Of a DNA stretch of 20,055 nucleotides, positions 1-8,221 are shown piece by piece. The notes beneath the pieces are model-generated. The model had not been told where the DNA came from. It was given only the letters and a program-made list of their open reading frames with translations, and ran no database searches. A program made the position numbers and the translations under genes. Each line of letters begins with the position of its first letter. Position 1 is the stretch's first letter. Location: assembly GCA_910586285.1 (NCBI GenBank), contig CAJUGR010000018.1:1-20055 (forward strand), written 5' to 3'. The DNA is from an uncultured Erysipelotrichaceae bacterium (GTDB taxonomy: Bacteria; Bacillota_I; Bacilli_A; Erysipelotrichales; Erysipelotrichaceae).

Positions 1-2
1 AT

Positions 3-482
3 TATTTAATGTTATTTGTACAATATAATTTGCTGGATCATTTATCATCTGATGTGGATACGATTCTTCTTGCCGGTATGGGGTTTGAGACGATTCATCA
101 TATCCTTACGGCGCATGAAGAAGCATTATATCCATCACGACGATTCATCATTCAAACCAATACCCATCCGGAAAAACTGCGGCGATGGATCAGTGACCGG
201 CACTGCACTATCGAACAGGAAGATCTGGTGTGGGAAGATCATTATTATGAAGTGATTGCTTTTCATTGTGGGTATCATGAATCATACAGCGAGCAGGAAT
301 GTCGTTTTGGCGTATTTTTATCCGATCATCCGTTGCGCGAAGCTTATTTGCGTTATCGTCTTGATAAAGTGCGCATCATTTTGGATCGCCTTCCGAATTA
401 TCATGAGCGCAAAACAGTCCTTCATTCATGGGAATCTGATTTATGTGAATTGTTAGAGCCGTATGACAATTCAAATGATTAA
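3..482 (+). CDS. trmK: tRNA (adenine(22)-N1)-methyltransferase TrmK, C-terminal part (cut by window edge)
   Basis: The frame is open to the left edge, so the N-terminal SAM-binding half lies outside the window; the first ATG at 9 is an internal Met, not the start. The visible part has the family pattern DTILLAGMG (motif IV region), then a strand with an IIQTN-HPEKLRRW block and a W/Y-E-V strand. This matches the order in B. subtilis YqfN/TrmK (AGMGG, LQPN, REWL, CYEVLVAE). The second Gly of AGMGG is Phe here. The C-terminal region is helical and charged, as in the family's coiled-coil domain. TrmK puts the N1-methyl group on A22 of tRNA. In B. subtilis trmK also lies just before ispH, which supports the call. 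A terminator begins immediately after the stop codon. What is seen is the motif order and context; the function is from the family. Confidence 0.82.
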   Translation, partial: YLMLFVQYNLLDHLSSDVDTILLAGMGFETIHHILTAHEEALYPSRRFIIQTNTHPEKLRRWISDRHCTIEQEDLVWEDHYYEVIAFHCGYHESYSEQECRFGVFLSDHPLREAYLRYRLDKVRIILDRLPNYHERKTVLHSWESDLCELLEPYDNSND

Positions 483-510
483 AAGCAGCAATGTTTATTG
501 CTGCTTTTTA
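481..510 (+). terminator. Rho-independent terminator of trmK
   Basis: Left arm 481-492 (AAAAGCAGCAAT) pairs perfectly with 497-508 (ATTGCTGCTTTT) around the 4-base loop GTTT. The right arm ends in the U tract. The hairpin starts on the last base pair of the stop codon TAA (480-482). The A-rich left arm also gives a T-rich end on the minus strand, so it could act on transcripts from ispH, whose stop is at 566. Confidence 0.85.
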
Positions 511-565
511 GATAGATTTTGTTGATGATAAAGATGATGGTCTTGTGAAAATCAAACCTGGGAAA

Positions 566-1483
566 TCAGATAATACCCCTTAATAAATCCGCAATATTAA
601 TTTTGGGACGCTCTTTCTTCGTTTCATAGTTCTCTAAATACTCGATTACCTGATCACTGAGATAGCTTGGGGTGGAGGCGCCGGCAGTGATAGCTATTCG
701 CTGAACCCCGTTTAATTGTTCCGGCTTCATATCATTCACATCATCGATTAAGTAAACATTCGGAATGTGGATGGCTTTGCCGATTTCCGCCAGGCGATGG
801 GAGTTATTACTGGAACGATCACCGACGACATAAAGACAATCGATATTCTGATCTTTCAACTGCGCTACGGCAGTTTGGCGAACACGGGTTGCCGGACAGA
901 TTTCTTCACTGAATTGTGCATTAGGGTATTGTATACGGATGCGCTCAAAAAGTGAGCGTAATTCGTATTGTGACATGGTCGTCTGATTGGTGACAAACAG
1001 CAATGACGGCAGATTCTTAGGAATATCATCATTAACGCTCATAAAGTGAATGCGCTCACTCAGTGAACAGATGGCTTCTGCTTCAGGATGTTTGGCTTTG
1101 CCGATATAGATGATTTCATAGCCCTGATGTAGGCGATCGTTGATGATACGGCGCGTTTTTAAGACATCGGGACAACTGGCATCAACACAGATAAGTCCTT
1201 TCTGTCGGGCTTTTTCCTTTGCTTGATCTGAGATACCGTGAGCGGTAAAAATCACAACGCCATCGCTAATATCATCCAATAATTCTTCGCGAGTTTTATT
1301 GGAATCCTCAATGGTTTCGATATGATAGGATTTCAGCGCTTCGATTACATATTGATTGTGTACGAGCATTCCCAAAATAGTAATGCGTTTCTGGGGATAA
1401 TCCTGTGCGCATTGTATCGCCATGCGAATGGCACGAACGACTCCTTTACAATAACCTCTGGGTACGACTTTTATGACGTCCAT
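566..1483 (-). CDS. ispH: 4-hydroxy-3-methylbut-2-enyl diphosphate reductase (IspH/LytB)
   Basis: This is the last enzyme of the MEP isoprenoid pathway: it reduces HMBPP to IPP and DMAPP with a [4Fe-4S] cluster in the cytoplasm. The 305-residue length is normal. All key residues are visible: cluster cysteines C12 (PRGYCKGV), C104 (DASCPDV) and C196 (EEICPATR); H42 and H82 (FTAHGIS); H132 and E134 (KHPEAEA), the proton-relay Glu; T168/T169 (TNQTTMS); the SSNNSHR motif at 224-230; and S270-T271 in TAGASTP. The start ATG follows a good GAGGTG site on the minus strand. The gene faces away from the flanking plus-strand genes. In B. subtilis ispH also sits between the trmK region and cshB, but yqfO, which lies between trmK and ispH there, is missing here. 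Its product feeds undecaprenyl phosphate used by PbpA-dependent wall synthesis. Confidence 0.97.
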   Translation of the reverse strand: MDVIKVVPRGYCKGVVRAIRMAIQCAQDYPQKRITILGMLVHNQYVIEALKSYHIETIEDSNKTREELLDDISDGVVIFTAHGISDQAKEKARQKGLICVDASCPDVLKTRRIINDRLHQGYEIIYIGKAKHPEAEAICSLSERIHFMSVNDDIPKNLPSLLFVTNQTTMSQYELRSLFERIRIQYPNAQFSEEICPATRVRQTAVAQLKDQNIDCLYVVGDRSSNNSHRLAEIGKAIHIPNVYLIDDVNDMKPEQLNGVQRIAITAGASTPSYLSDQVIEYLENYETKKERPKINIADLLRGII

Positions 1484-1502
1484 TAACGCTCACCTCGTTA
1501 TC

Positions 1503-1532
1503 ATTATACCGCAGGAAAGCAGATGTTGTACA
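1503..1532 (-). promoter_or_regulatory. Possible ispH promoter
   Basis: On the minus strand a perfect TATAAT lies at 1508-1503, with TGTACA (1532-1527) as a weak -35 at 18 bp spacing. It implies a very short leader of about 12 bases that starts near the ribosome binding site. The region overlaps the divergent helicase promoter area. Confidence 0.4.
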
Positions 1533-1541
1533 ATCTTTTTA

Positions 1542-1569
1542 TTTACAATCCGATGAAAATCAGTATAAT
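1542..1569 (+). promoter_or_regulatory. Promoter of the helicase-nfo-cyclophilin operon
   Basis: TTTACA at 1542-1547 and TATAAT at 1564-1569 are separated by 16 bp, close to sigma-A consensus. The start would fall near 1576, giving a leader of about 28 bases with the ribosome binding site GGGGTGA at 1594-1600 upstream of ATG 1604. Confidence 0.65.
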
Positions 1570-1603
1570 TAAAACCGAATCGAAAGTGTGATGGGGTGAT
1601 AAT

Positions 1604-2971
1604 ATGACTGAAATACAATATAATGATTATGCTCTGAAAGCCTCGACAAAGGCATTCATTCGCCTCAATCATTTTGTGAGGCCGACAGCCATTCAGCAAC
1701 AGGTAATACCTTTGGCCGTCAAGGGTAAAGATATCATCGGTATATCCGCGACCGGTACCGGGAAAACGCATGCTTTTTTAATTCCGATTATGGAGCGGGT
1801 GGATTCTGAAAAAGATGCGGTACAGGCTGTCATTACCGTTCCTACCCGTGAATTGGCATTACAGCTTTATGAGCGAGCCAAACTGATTCAGGAAGCAGAT
1901 TCAAAGCTGCGTGTGCGTTTGATCAGCGGGGGAATGGAAAAATCCAAAATGAATGAGAGTTTGAAAGTGCAGCCGCATATAATCATCGGAACCCCGGGGC
2001 GCATTCGTGATTTATTTTTGAATGAACAGACGCTGTTATTGCAAAATGTGGAGATTCTGGTAGTGGATGAGGCCGATATGACCTTGGAGTTTGGTTTCTT
2101 GGAAGATATTGATGTTGTGGCATCTCGCATGAGCAAGAATTTGCAGATGATGAGTTTTTCTGCCACCATTCCTGAGGGATTAAAGCCCTTTTTGAAAAAA
2201 TATATGACGCAGCCGATGGTGGTCAATGTGAAAAAGGATGAACAGTTTCAGCCGCAGATCGAGCATGTCTTAGTTCCATGCCGACCGCTTGATTATGCGC
2301 ATAAAGTGTTGGAAATTTTGCCGACATTTCATCCGTATGTGTGCTTGATTTTTGCCAATACCCGAGTGGAAGCGGCACAAACAGCACAGTTGATGCGGGA
2401 TCACGACTATGGCGTGATTGAACTGCATGGAGATTTAACACCGCGAGAACGAACAAGAGCGATGAAAAAATTGATGCAGCTGGATGAAAGCTATGTGGTG
2501 GCGACGGATATTGCGGCTCGCGGAATTGATATTGATGGTGTATCCCATGTCATTTCGATGGGATTTCCCAAGGAATTGGATTATTATATTCATCGCAGTG
2601 GCCGCACCGGACGTAGCGGCAAAGCCGGAACTTGTTTCGCATTATACCAGGAGGAAGACGAGGCACAAATCAGGGTGCTTCAAAAGCATGGTATCGACTT
2701 TCACCATCGTCAACTCAAACAAGGCCGATGGGTGGAATTGGTCGCAAAAAACGCCAAGCGCGTAAAAAAGGAGGATCCTTTGGCGGCGGAGATTGGAAAA
2801 ATCGTGAATCGACGCCATAAAAAGGTAAAACCGGGATATAAGGTGAAGCGTAAACAAGAAGTGGAAAAGCTGCGGCGTAAGGCAAAGCGAACAATGATTC
2901 AAAAAGATATTCAAAGACAGAAAAAAGAACGAGCCAAGGCACGGCAGATAGAAAAGCGAGGGGATCGTTGA
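1604..2971 (+). CDS. cshB: DEAD-box ATP-dependent RNA helicase, CshB type
   Basis: This 455-residue protein unwinds RNA using ATP; CshB-type helicases act in RNA decay, ribosome assembly and cold growth. Motifs appear in order: Q motif (F24, PTAIQQQ 27-33), motif I ATGTGKT 49-55, Ia PTREL 80-84, Ib TPGR 130-133, II DEAD 155-158, III SAT 186-188, IV LIFANTR 248-254, V TDIAARGID 301-309, VI HRSGRTGR 330-337. Motif I has A-T where A/S-Q-T-G is usual. A strongly basic tail (about 390-455) includes KPGYKVKRK, similar to the B. subtilis CshB tail, and is expected to bind RNA. Context (ispH before, nfo after) matches the B. subtilis cshB locus. The stop TGA overlaps the nfo ATG (ATGA), so the two are translationally coupled. 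The exact paralogue name rests on tail and synteny. Confidence 0.93.
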   Translation: MTEIQYNDYALKASTKAFIRLNHFVRPTAIQQQVIPLAVKGKDIIGISATGTGKTHAFLIPIMERVDSEKDAVQAVITVPTRELALQLYERAKLIQEADSKLRVRLISGGMEKSKMNESLKVQPHIIIGTPGRIRDLFLNEQTLLLQNVEILVVDEADMTLEFGFLEDIDVVASRMSKNLQMMSFSATIPEGLKPFLKKYMTQPMVVNVKKDEQFQPQIEHVLVPCRPLDYAHKVLEILPTFHPYVCLIFANTRVEAAQTAQLMRDHDYGVIELHGDLTPRERTRAMKKLMQLDESYVVATDIAARGIDIDGVSHVISMGFPKELDYYIHRSGRTGRSGKAGTCFALYQEEDEAQIRVLQKHGIDFHHRQLKQGRWVELVAKNAKRVKKEDPLAAEIGKIVNRRHKKVKPGYKVKRKQEVEKLRRKAKRTMIQKDIQRQKKERAKARQIEKRGDR

Positions 2972-3852
2972 TGATTATAGGTTCACATGTGTCAATGAGC
3001 GCGCCGCAATACTTATTGGGGGCAGTGGAAGAAGCAGCATCTTATGGAGCAAATGCTTTGATGATTTATACCGGACCGCCACAGAATACGCGGCGGAAAG
3101 CAGTCAGTGAAATGAAGGTGGCAGAAGCGCATCAGCGCATGAAAGAGTGCGGTATTGCCGATCAATCACTGATCATCCATGCGCCTTATATCATCAATTT
3201 AGCCAATTGTGTCAAAGCAGAAACTTTTGAATTGGCCGTAAGTTTTTTAAAACAGGAAATTGAACGGGTGAAGGAAATGCAGGCAGGGATATTGGTGCTG
3301 CATCCGGGATCACATGTTCAGGCCGGAGAAGAAGCCGGCTTGGCCAAAATCGTCGTCGGATTGGATGAGGCAATGGAACAGATCGGTGATATCAATATCG
3401 CCTTGGAGACAATGAGCGGTAAAGGCAGTGAACTGGGCTATCGTTTTGACCAGCTTCGCTATATTATGGATCATGCGAAATACGGAGATCATCTTAAGGT
3501 ATGTTTGGATACGTGTCATGTACATGATGCCGGTTATGATGTCAGCGAATTTGATGCACTGCTGGAGGAGTTTGAGCAAATCATCGGCCTTGATCGGTTA
3601 ACATGTCTTCATATCAACGATTCAAAAAATGTACAGGGAGCGAAAAAAGATCGCCATGCCAATATTGGCTTCGGTGAGATCGGCTTTTCATCCTTACATA
3701 CGATCGTTCATCATCCTAAGCTTGAAAAGGTGGTGAAGATCTTAGAAACGCCCTATGTGAAAGATCATCCGCCGTATCGCTATGAAATTGCCATGTTAAA
3801 ATCGGGTGAATTTGATGAGAATTTATTAGAGCGAATTCAGGAGGGCGTATGA
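2971..3852 (+). CDS. nfo: Endonuclease IV, AP endonuclease (Nfo)
   Basis: Nfo cuts DNA 5' of abasic sites in base-excision repair, using three zinc ions in a TIM barrel. All nine expected metal ligands are visible in the 293-residue protein: H70 (IIHAPY), H111 (VLHPGSH), E146 (ALETM), D180 and H183 (CLDTCHVH), H214 (CLHINDSK), D227 and H229 (KDRHANIGFG), E259 (ILETPY). Start: ATG at 2971 has GAGGGGA 6-7 bases upstream; the TTG at 2968, one codon earlier, is too close to that site. It overlaps the helicase stop and is followed by the cyclophilin start after one base. The helicase-nfo pair is conserved in B. subtilis (yqfR-yqfS). Confidence 0.97.
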   Translation: MIIGSHVSMSAPQYLLGAVEEAASYGANALMIYTGPPQNTRRKAVSEMKVAEAHQRMKECGIADQSLIIHAPYIINLANCVKAETFELAVSFLKQEIERVKEMQAGILVLHPGSHVQAGEEAGLAKIVVGLDEAMEQIGDINIALETMSGKGSELGYRFDQLRYIMDHAKYGDHLKVCLDTCHVHDAGYDVSEFDALLEEFEQIIGLDRLTCLHINDSKNVQGAKKDRHANIGFGEIGFSSLHTIVHHPKLEKVVKILETPYVKDHPPYRYEIAMLKSGEFDENLLERIQEGV

Positions 3853-3853
3853 C

Positions 3854-4582
3854 ATGAAAAAACGGATTTTTTTGATGATGGCATGTTTATCATTGCTTTG
3901 TGCTTGTAATCAGGATGCGACAAATCATGAAAAAAGTAATGCAGATGCGAAATTGATTCAGTTTGAAGAACCCCAAAGCGGTGATATCATCGCAACGATG
4001 ACAACGAGTATGGGGGTGATTAAGCTTCATTTGTTTCCTAAAGAAGCGCCCAAGGCTGTGGAAAACTTTGTCACTCATGCGAATGAGGGCTATTATAACC
4101 ACTTGACCTTTCATCGCGTTATATCTGATTTTATGATTCAGGGCGGTGATCCCAAGGGGAATGGAACCGGTGGAGAAAGTATATGGCATGAACCGTTCGA
4201 GGATGAGTTTAGTGATCGTTTGTATCATTTTAACGGTGCTTTATCGATGGCAAATTCCGGCAAGGACACAAATGGTTCACAGTTCTTCATCGTTCAGAAT
4301 AATGATGGAAGTGCTTATAATGAAGAGTATTTTGAAAGTGTATACGCGCAAGCACAAAAGCGAGGAGCGATTAATGCCGGCTATGTACATCCGGAAAATG
4401 TAAAGGAGAAGTATCGAGAAGTCGGAGGGATTCCTTATCTGGATCACCAGCATACGGTGTTTGGTTATGTGATTGAGGGGATGGATATTGTTGAACAAAT
4501 CGCCTCGGTACAAACCGGGGTGGAAGATCGTCCAGTGGTCGATATCCTGATTGAAAATATTACAATTGAAGAAGTGAAATAA
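3854..4582 (+). CDS. Lipoprotein cyclophilin-type peptidyl-prolyl cis-trans isomerase
   Basis: The 242-residue protein begins with a lipoprotein signal peptide: MKKR, a hydrophobic stretch, then the lipobox LCAC with C18 as the predicted lipidated Cys. It should be anchored on the outer face of the membrane and help fold exported proteins. The cyclophilin domain runs from about 45 to 240: active-site R88 (FHRVI), FMIQGGDP 93-100, GNGTGG 102-107, SMANSGKDTNGSQFFI 131-146, and HTVFGYVIEGMDIV 190-203. An extra segment of about 35 residues (151-185) separates the QFFI and VFGYV strands; insertions here occur in other bacterial surface cyclophilins. The start is one base after the nfo stop, with AGGAGGG at 3839-3845 inside the end of nfo. 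It is the last gene of this operon and ends at a shared terminator. Confidence 0.92.
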   Translation: MKKRIFLMMACLSLLCACNQDATNHEKSNADAKLIQFEEPQSGDIIATMTTSMGVIKLHLFPKEAPKAVENFVTHANEGYYNHLTFHRVISDFMIQGGDPKGNGTGGESIWHEPFEDEFSDRLYHFNGALSMANSGKDTNGSQFFIVQNNDGSAYNEEYFESVYAQAQKRGAINAGYVHPENVKEKYREVGGIPYLDHQHTVFGYVIEGMDIVEQIASVQTGVEDRPVVDILIENITIEEVK

Positions 4583-4611
4583 CTAATTTTTGTTACAAAA
4601 AAGAAGAGCTT

Positions 4612-4651
4612 AAAAAACGGAAAAGAAGCAAAGGCTTCAATTCCGTTTTTT
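4612..4651. terminator. Bidirectional terminator between the cyclophilin gene and ispG
   Basis: Outer stem AAAAAACGGAA (4612-4622) pairs with TTCCGTTTTTT (4641-4651); an inner stem GAAGC (4625-4629) pairs with GCTTC (4634-4638), with an A/A internal loop between them. Runs of A and T at the two ends provide U tracts on both strands. It overlaps the last codons of ispG (4637-4651), so the stem encodes its Lys-Lys-Arg-Asn tail. Confidence 0.85.
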
Positions 4652-5710
4652 ACTTGTGGCACACATATTTATGATTTCCTGTTTTAAGCGCGGAACGATT
4701 TGATCTTGAGGTAGTTTTTCAATGATGGTGCCTTTTTTGATTAACAGTCCTTCTTTAATTCCGCCGGCAATGGCAATATCGGCATGCTTGGCTTCTCCGG
4801 GACCGTTGACCGCACAGCCCATAATCGCTACGGTAATATCGCTGTGAATGGTTTCTAAGAAAGACTCAATTTCGGTCACGGCACTGTGAATGTCCCACAT
4901 CGTGCGCCCACACGTTGGGCAGGCTATGAGATTGGCAACATTGTGTTTTAGATGGCAGCATTTTAATAATTGCTTGGCAATGGTAATTTCTTGTAAGGGA
5001 TCCCCGTTGACGGAGATCCGAATCGTATTACCGATGCCTTCATTTAACAACGTTCCTAATGCCATACTGCTTTTTACGGCACTGCCTAGTGCAGTACCGG
5101 CTTCCGTTACTCCTAAGTGCAGCGGATAGGGAAATGTTTCGGCAGCCAAACGATATGCTTCAATACAAAGTAAGGGGTCACTGGATTTAAATGACAGACA
5201 TATATCATAAAATTCCAGATCTTCTAATATTTGTACATGCCGTTGGGCACTCTCAATCATTCCCGCAGCGGTCGGCTTTCCGTACTTTTCATGAATATCC
5301 TTTTCCAGAGATCCGGAATTAATGCCGATGCGAATCGGTATTCCTTGTTTGCGGCATGCTTGAACGACCGCTTCAACATTTTCCCGTTTGCCGATGTTTC
5401 CCGGATTGATACGAATTTTATCGATTCCGTTTTCTGCCGCAAATAGGGCAAGCCGATAGTCGTAATGAATATCGGCAACCAAGGGAATATGAGTATTTTG
5501 ACGAATGGTATGAATGGCCTTTGCGTCATCCTCATCCATTACTGCCAGGCGGATGATTTCACATCCTGCTTCTTCCAAAGCCAAGATTTGGCGAATCGTA
5601 GCATCGGTATCAGATGTTTTGGTATTGCACATGGATTGAATCCAAACATGAGAATTGCCTCCCAATGTGATATCTCTGATTTTCATCGTGTGCGTTTCAC
5701 TTCGTTTCAT
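4637..5710 (-). CDS. ispG: 4-hydroxy-3-methylbut-2-en-1-yl diphosphate synthase (IspG/GcpE)
   Basis: IspG converts MEcPP to HMBPP, the substrate of IspH, with a [4Fe-4S] cluster. The single-domain bacterial form is seen. In numbering from the upstream GTG, cluster ligands are C267 and C270 (ACPTCGRT), C302 (GCAVNGPGEA) and E309; the TIM-barrel part carries QSMCNT near 28-33, VADIHYD at 81-87 and KIRINPGNIG at 101-110. I chose ATG 5710 (357 residues): the GTG at 5719 is part of the ribosome binding site AGAGGTGA, whereas ATG 5710 lies 5-6 bases after it. The gene is on the minus strand, convergent with the cyclophilin gene and divergent from pbpA. The ispG-pbpA neighbourhood also exists in B. 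subtilis. Confidence 0.97.
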   Translation of the reverse strand: MKRSETHTMKIRDITLGGNSHVWIQSMCNTKTSDTDATIRQILALEEAGCEIIRLAVMDEDDAKAIHTIRQNTHIPLVADIHYDYRLALFAAENGIDKIRINPGNIGKRENVEAVVQACRKQGIPIRIGINSGSLEKDIHEKYGKPTAAGMIESAQRHVQILEDLEFYDICLSFKSSDPLLCIEAYRLAAETFPYPLHLGVTEAGTALGSAVKSSMALGTLLNEGIGNTIRISVNGDPLQEITIAKQLLKCCHLKHNVANLIACPTCGRTMWDIHSAVTEIESFLETIHSDITVAIMGCAVNGPGEAKHADIAIAGGIKEGLLIKKGTIIEKLPQDQIVPRLKQEIINMCATSKKRN

Positions 5711-5729
5711 CTTTTTCACCTCTGGTAAT

Positions 5730-5760
5730 ATTATAGCTTAAAAAAAGCAGTAGCGGTGAA
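5730..5760 (-). promoter_or_regulatory. Possible ispG promoter
   Basis: On the minus strand TATAAT is at 5735-5730, with TTCACC at 5760-5755 as a weak -35 (19 bp spacing). The -10 is perfect and close to the start codon at 5710; the -35 match is poor. Confidence 0.4.
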
Positions 5761-5798
5761 TAAAGTTCAAAGGATAAGTGAAAAAGCGTGGGAAAGAC

Positions 5799-5828
5799 TG
5801 GTAATTGATTGAGGTTTTGTATTATAAT
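5799..5828 (+). promoter_or_regulatory. Possible pbpA promoter
   Basis: TATAAT at 5823-5828 is a perfect -10, 24 bases before the GTG start at 5852. The best -35 at normal spacing is TGGTAA (5799-5804, 18 bp); TTGATT at 5805 is too close (12 bp). The ribosome binding site AAAGGAGGTG lies at 5837-5846. Confidence 0.45.
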
Positions 5829-5851
5829 GAATAGAAAAAGGAGGTGTTTGA

Positions 5852-7924
5852 GTGATTCGCAATATTTTTCGTGACATGGATGCGAAGCGTTTTCGCAACA
5901 GCAGCGATTTGTTGAAAAAGCAAAATGACTATCAAAAGATTGTCAATAAGCGTTTACAGATCTTTATGATTGTGATCGTATTATTGTTTGTGGTGATCAC
6001 CGGACGCCTTATTGATATTCAGATTCGGCAAAAAGATGAGTATGCGACCAAGCTGGATGTGTACTCGATGAAAAAACAAGTCATCTCAACGCCGCGAGGA
6101 CAAATGATTGATGCCAAGGGCAAGCAAGTGGTCAAAACAGTAAGTTCGATGAACATCACCTATTATCCGACTGAGAATGCTACCTATGAGGAACAGTGGG
6201 AATTGGCAATGAAATTCGCTGAGCAGTTTGCGGTATCTTATGATGATTTGACTTTGCGTGATTTACAGGATGCCTATATCACTTTACATACCAATGCCAA
6301 CGGTGTGAAGGATCATGCCAATCATTTATTGAGTGAACAGGAACTGCAGCTTAGTGATGATGAAATTTACCAATTGAAATTATCACGGATAACGCAGGAA
6401 ATGGTGGATGCGGAATTGAATCCGCTCTCCAAGTCTGCTTGGGTGGTTTATCATGCGATGGAAGTGGATTCTCAAAGTTCACATTCCCGGGTTATTTTAG
6501 AAGATGTGGATGCGGATAAGGTTGCCTATTTGACGGAACATAAGTCTGATTATCCCGGTTTTGATGTGGATTTCAGTTCTTGGAAAAGAGAATACCCGTA
6601 TGGTGATACGTTGCGGGATGTATTCGGGCAGGTGACGACCAGTAAGCAGGGACTTCCTTCCGAATTGATGCAGTATTACAGCGCCAAGGGTTATGAAATG
6701 AATGCCCGGGTCGGAAAGTCCGGTTTGGAGCAGCAATATGAAGAATTATTGGCCGGTACTTCGAAGACCAGTACGATTAAATATGATGATGAGGGAAATG
6801 CTATCTTTACCGAGGTAAATCAAGGAAAAAAGGGTTATGATTTACAGTTAACCATTGACATGGAATTACAGAAAAAAGTGGATGACATTCTGCATAAAAC
6901 GATGGAAACGTATGCCGGGAAAGGGAATCGTCCGGATATGGATCGTCTGTTTGTGACGTTGATGAACCCCAATTCCGGTGAAATTTATGCGATGAGCGGA
7001 ATGTTAAAAACCAACGGAGAGATCATCAATTATGCCAGTGGTAATTATCTGGAAGGCTATACACCCGGTTCGGTGGTGAAGGGTGCCACGGTTTATATGG
7101 GACTGAATGAAGGAGTTGTCACAAAAGATGAATATATTTATGATGCTCCCATGAGCATACGGGGAACGCCGCGTATTGCCTCTTATCAGAATTACGGTAA
7201 TGTCAATGCCATTACGGCTCTGCAGGTATCCAGTAATATTTATATGGTCAATGTTGCTATGCGTTTGGCACATACTACTTATATTCCTAACGGTCCGTTG
7301 CTGATAGATGATGTTGCTCCCGTATTTAAACTGATGCGAAATTATTATTCTATGTTCGGTTTGGGCGTATTGACCGGTTTGGATGTGCCCAATGAGCAGT
7401 TAGCGTTTACCGGAAATCGGGAAACGGGCGGTGATTTGTTGTACTTCTCGTTTGGTCAGTATGATAACTATACACCGATTCAATTGGTTCAGTATGTTTC
7501 TACCGTAGCTAATGGCGGGAAAAAGGTAAAGCCGCGGTTGGTCAGCGGAGCTTATGGCGTTAACTCGCAATCGCTTGTTTACACCAATCCCACCGAGGTC
7601 ATTTCGACCTTGCGTGGCAGCGGTGAACATATCAAAACGGTTCAAGAAGGTTTTCGTCAATGTGTTATCGGATCCGGTAGTCATTGTGGTGCGCAGATTG
7701 CATCCTTGCCATATAAGGTGGCCGCAAAAACCGGTACTGCTGAGGTATATGCTAACGGTCATGAATCCACCAATTCCTCTTTGATCGGTTATTGGCCTTA
7801 TGATAAGCCGACGGTAGCATTTGTTTGCGCATCGCCAACTTCATCCAATGCGAGTGGTTTACAGGCCAATCTTTGTACCAGTGAGATTATGCCAAAGGTG
7901 ATTCAGGCCTTTAACGGCAAATAA
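5852..7924 (+). CDS. pbpA: Class B penicillin-binding protein, PBP2A/PbpA type (elongation transpeptidase)
   Basis: The protein (690 residues) has a short cytoplasmic N-terminus, one membrane anchor at about 36-57, a dimerisation region that starts with STPRGQMIDAKGK near 79-91, and a C-terminal transpeptidase domain. Active-site motifs: SVVK (S407-K410), SSN (460-462) and KTG (626-628). It forms peptide cross-links in wall elongation outside the membrane. Blocks such as REYPYGDTLRDVFGQV, GLPSELMQYY, RVGKSGLEQQYE, FGLGVLTGLDVPNE and FGQYDNYTPIQLVQYVS follow the B. subtilis PbpA order, and no PASTA domains are present, so it is the elongasome rather than the division type. The start is GTG 5852, 7 bases after AGGAGG. 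Position next to ispG and upstream of rpmG, a yqgX-like gene and comG fits B. subtilis pbpA. No clear terminator follows. Confidence 0.93.
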   Translation: MIRNIFRDMDAKRFRNSSDLLKKQNDYQKIVNKRLQIFMIVIVLLFVVITGRLIDIQIRQKDEYATKLDVYSMKKQVISTPRGQMIDAKGKQVVKTVSSMNITYYPTENATYEEQWELAMKFAEQFAVSYDDLTLRDLQDAYITLHTNANGVKDHANHLLSEQELQLSDDEIYQLKLSRITQEMVDAELNPLSKSAWVVYHAMEVDSQSSHSRVILEDVDADKVAYLTEHKSDYPGFDVDFSSWKREYPYGDTLRDVFGQVTTSKQGLPSELMQYYSAKGYEMNARVGKSGLEQQYEELLAGTSKTSTIKYDDEGNAIFTEVNQGKKGYDLQLTIDMELQKKVDDILHKTMETYAGKGNRPDMDRLFVTLMNPNSGEIYAMSGMLKTNGEIINYASGNYLEGYTPGSVVKGATVYMGLNEGVVTKDEYIYDAPMSIRGTPRIASYQNYGNVNAITALQVSSNIYMVNVAMRLAHTTYIPNGPLLIDDVAPVFKLMRNYYSMFGLGVLTGLDVPNEQLAFTGNRETGGDLLYFSFGQYDNYTPIQLVQYVSTVANGGKKVKPRLVSGAYGVNSQSLVYTNPTEVISTLRGSGEHIKTVQEGFRQCVIGSGSHCGAQIASLPYKVAAKTGTAEVYANGHESTNSSLIGYWPYDKPTVAFVCASPTSSNASGLQANLCTSEIMPKVIQAFNGK

Positions 7925-7965
7925 ATCCGAAACCATTAGCCAGAAAGGCAATTGTTAAAAAAGTA

Positions 7966-7995
7966 TTAGCATTTTGTATTATAGTATGATATAAT
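7966..7995 (+). promoter_or_regulatory. rpmG promoter with extended -10
   Basis: TGATATAAT (7987-7995) is an extended -10. TTAGCA at 7966-7971 is a partial -35 at 18 bp. An A-rich stretch lies upstream. The start would be about 25 bases before the ATG at 8026. Confidence 0.65.
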
Positions 7996-8025
7996 GCAAT
8001 GGCAGTAAGGACGAGGAGGTATAAC

Positions 8026-8175
8026 ATGAGAGATCGTATTACTTTCAAGTGTTCAGAATGTGGTGAAGAGAACTACATCGGAACACGAAACAAACGTAAA
8101 AATCCGGAACGTATGCAGATCAATAAATTTTGCCCGCGTTGTAACAAGAAAACTTTACATAAAGAGAAAAAATAA
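8026..8175 (+). CDS. rpmG: 50S ribosomal protein L33 (zinc-ribbon form)
   Basis: This 49-residue gene encodes a small basic protein beginning MRDRITFKCSECGEENY, with two CxxC knuckles: C9/C12 and C36/C39 (FCPRC). It is therefore the zinc-binding form of L33, a protein of the large subunit near the E site. Length and motif spacing are typical. AGGAGG lies 7 bases before the ATG. It has its own extended -10 promoter, and a strong hairpin covers its stop codon. Bacillota often have a second, Cys-free L33 used in zinc shortage; none is seen here. In B. subtilis an rpmG copy is also in the pbpA-comG region. Confidence 0.96.
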   Translation: MRDRITFKCSECGEENYIGTRNKRKNPERMQINKFCPRCNKKTLHKEKK

Positions 8176-8200
8176 AAAGGACCGTTGGTTCTTTTTATTT
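8171..8200 (+). terminator. Terminator or attenuator between rpmG and the hydrolase gene
   Basis: Left arm 8171-8183 (AATAAAAAGGACC) pairs with 8187-8199 (GGTTCTTTTTATT) around a 3-base loop GTT, with one G-U pair. It includes the rpmG stop codon (8173-8175). The U-rich right arm resembles an intrinsic terminator; partial read-through would limit expression of the gene at 8222, which has no clear promoter of its own. Confidence 0.7.
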
Positions 8201-8221
8201 CTGAGAAAGAGAGGATACAAG

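Noticed and set aside
1490..1771. 93-codon minus-strand frame across the ispH-helicase gap
   Set aside because: It overlaps both promoters and the helicase start, has no recognisable domain and no ribosome binding site.
4890..5129. Plus-strand frames antisense to ispG (also 5231-5446 and 5465-5728)
   Set aside because: All are shadows of the well-conserved ispG frame, with no ribosome binding sites.
8060..8221. N-terminal extension of the hydrolase ORF through rpmG
   Set aside because: It reads L33 out of frame; ATG 8222 has a good ribosome binding site and the family-typical N-terminus.
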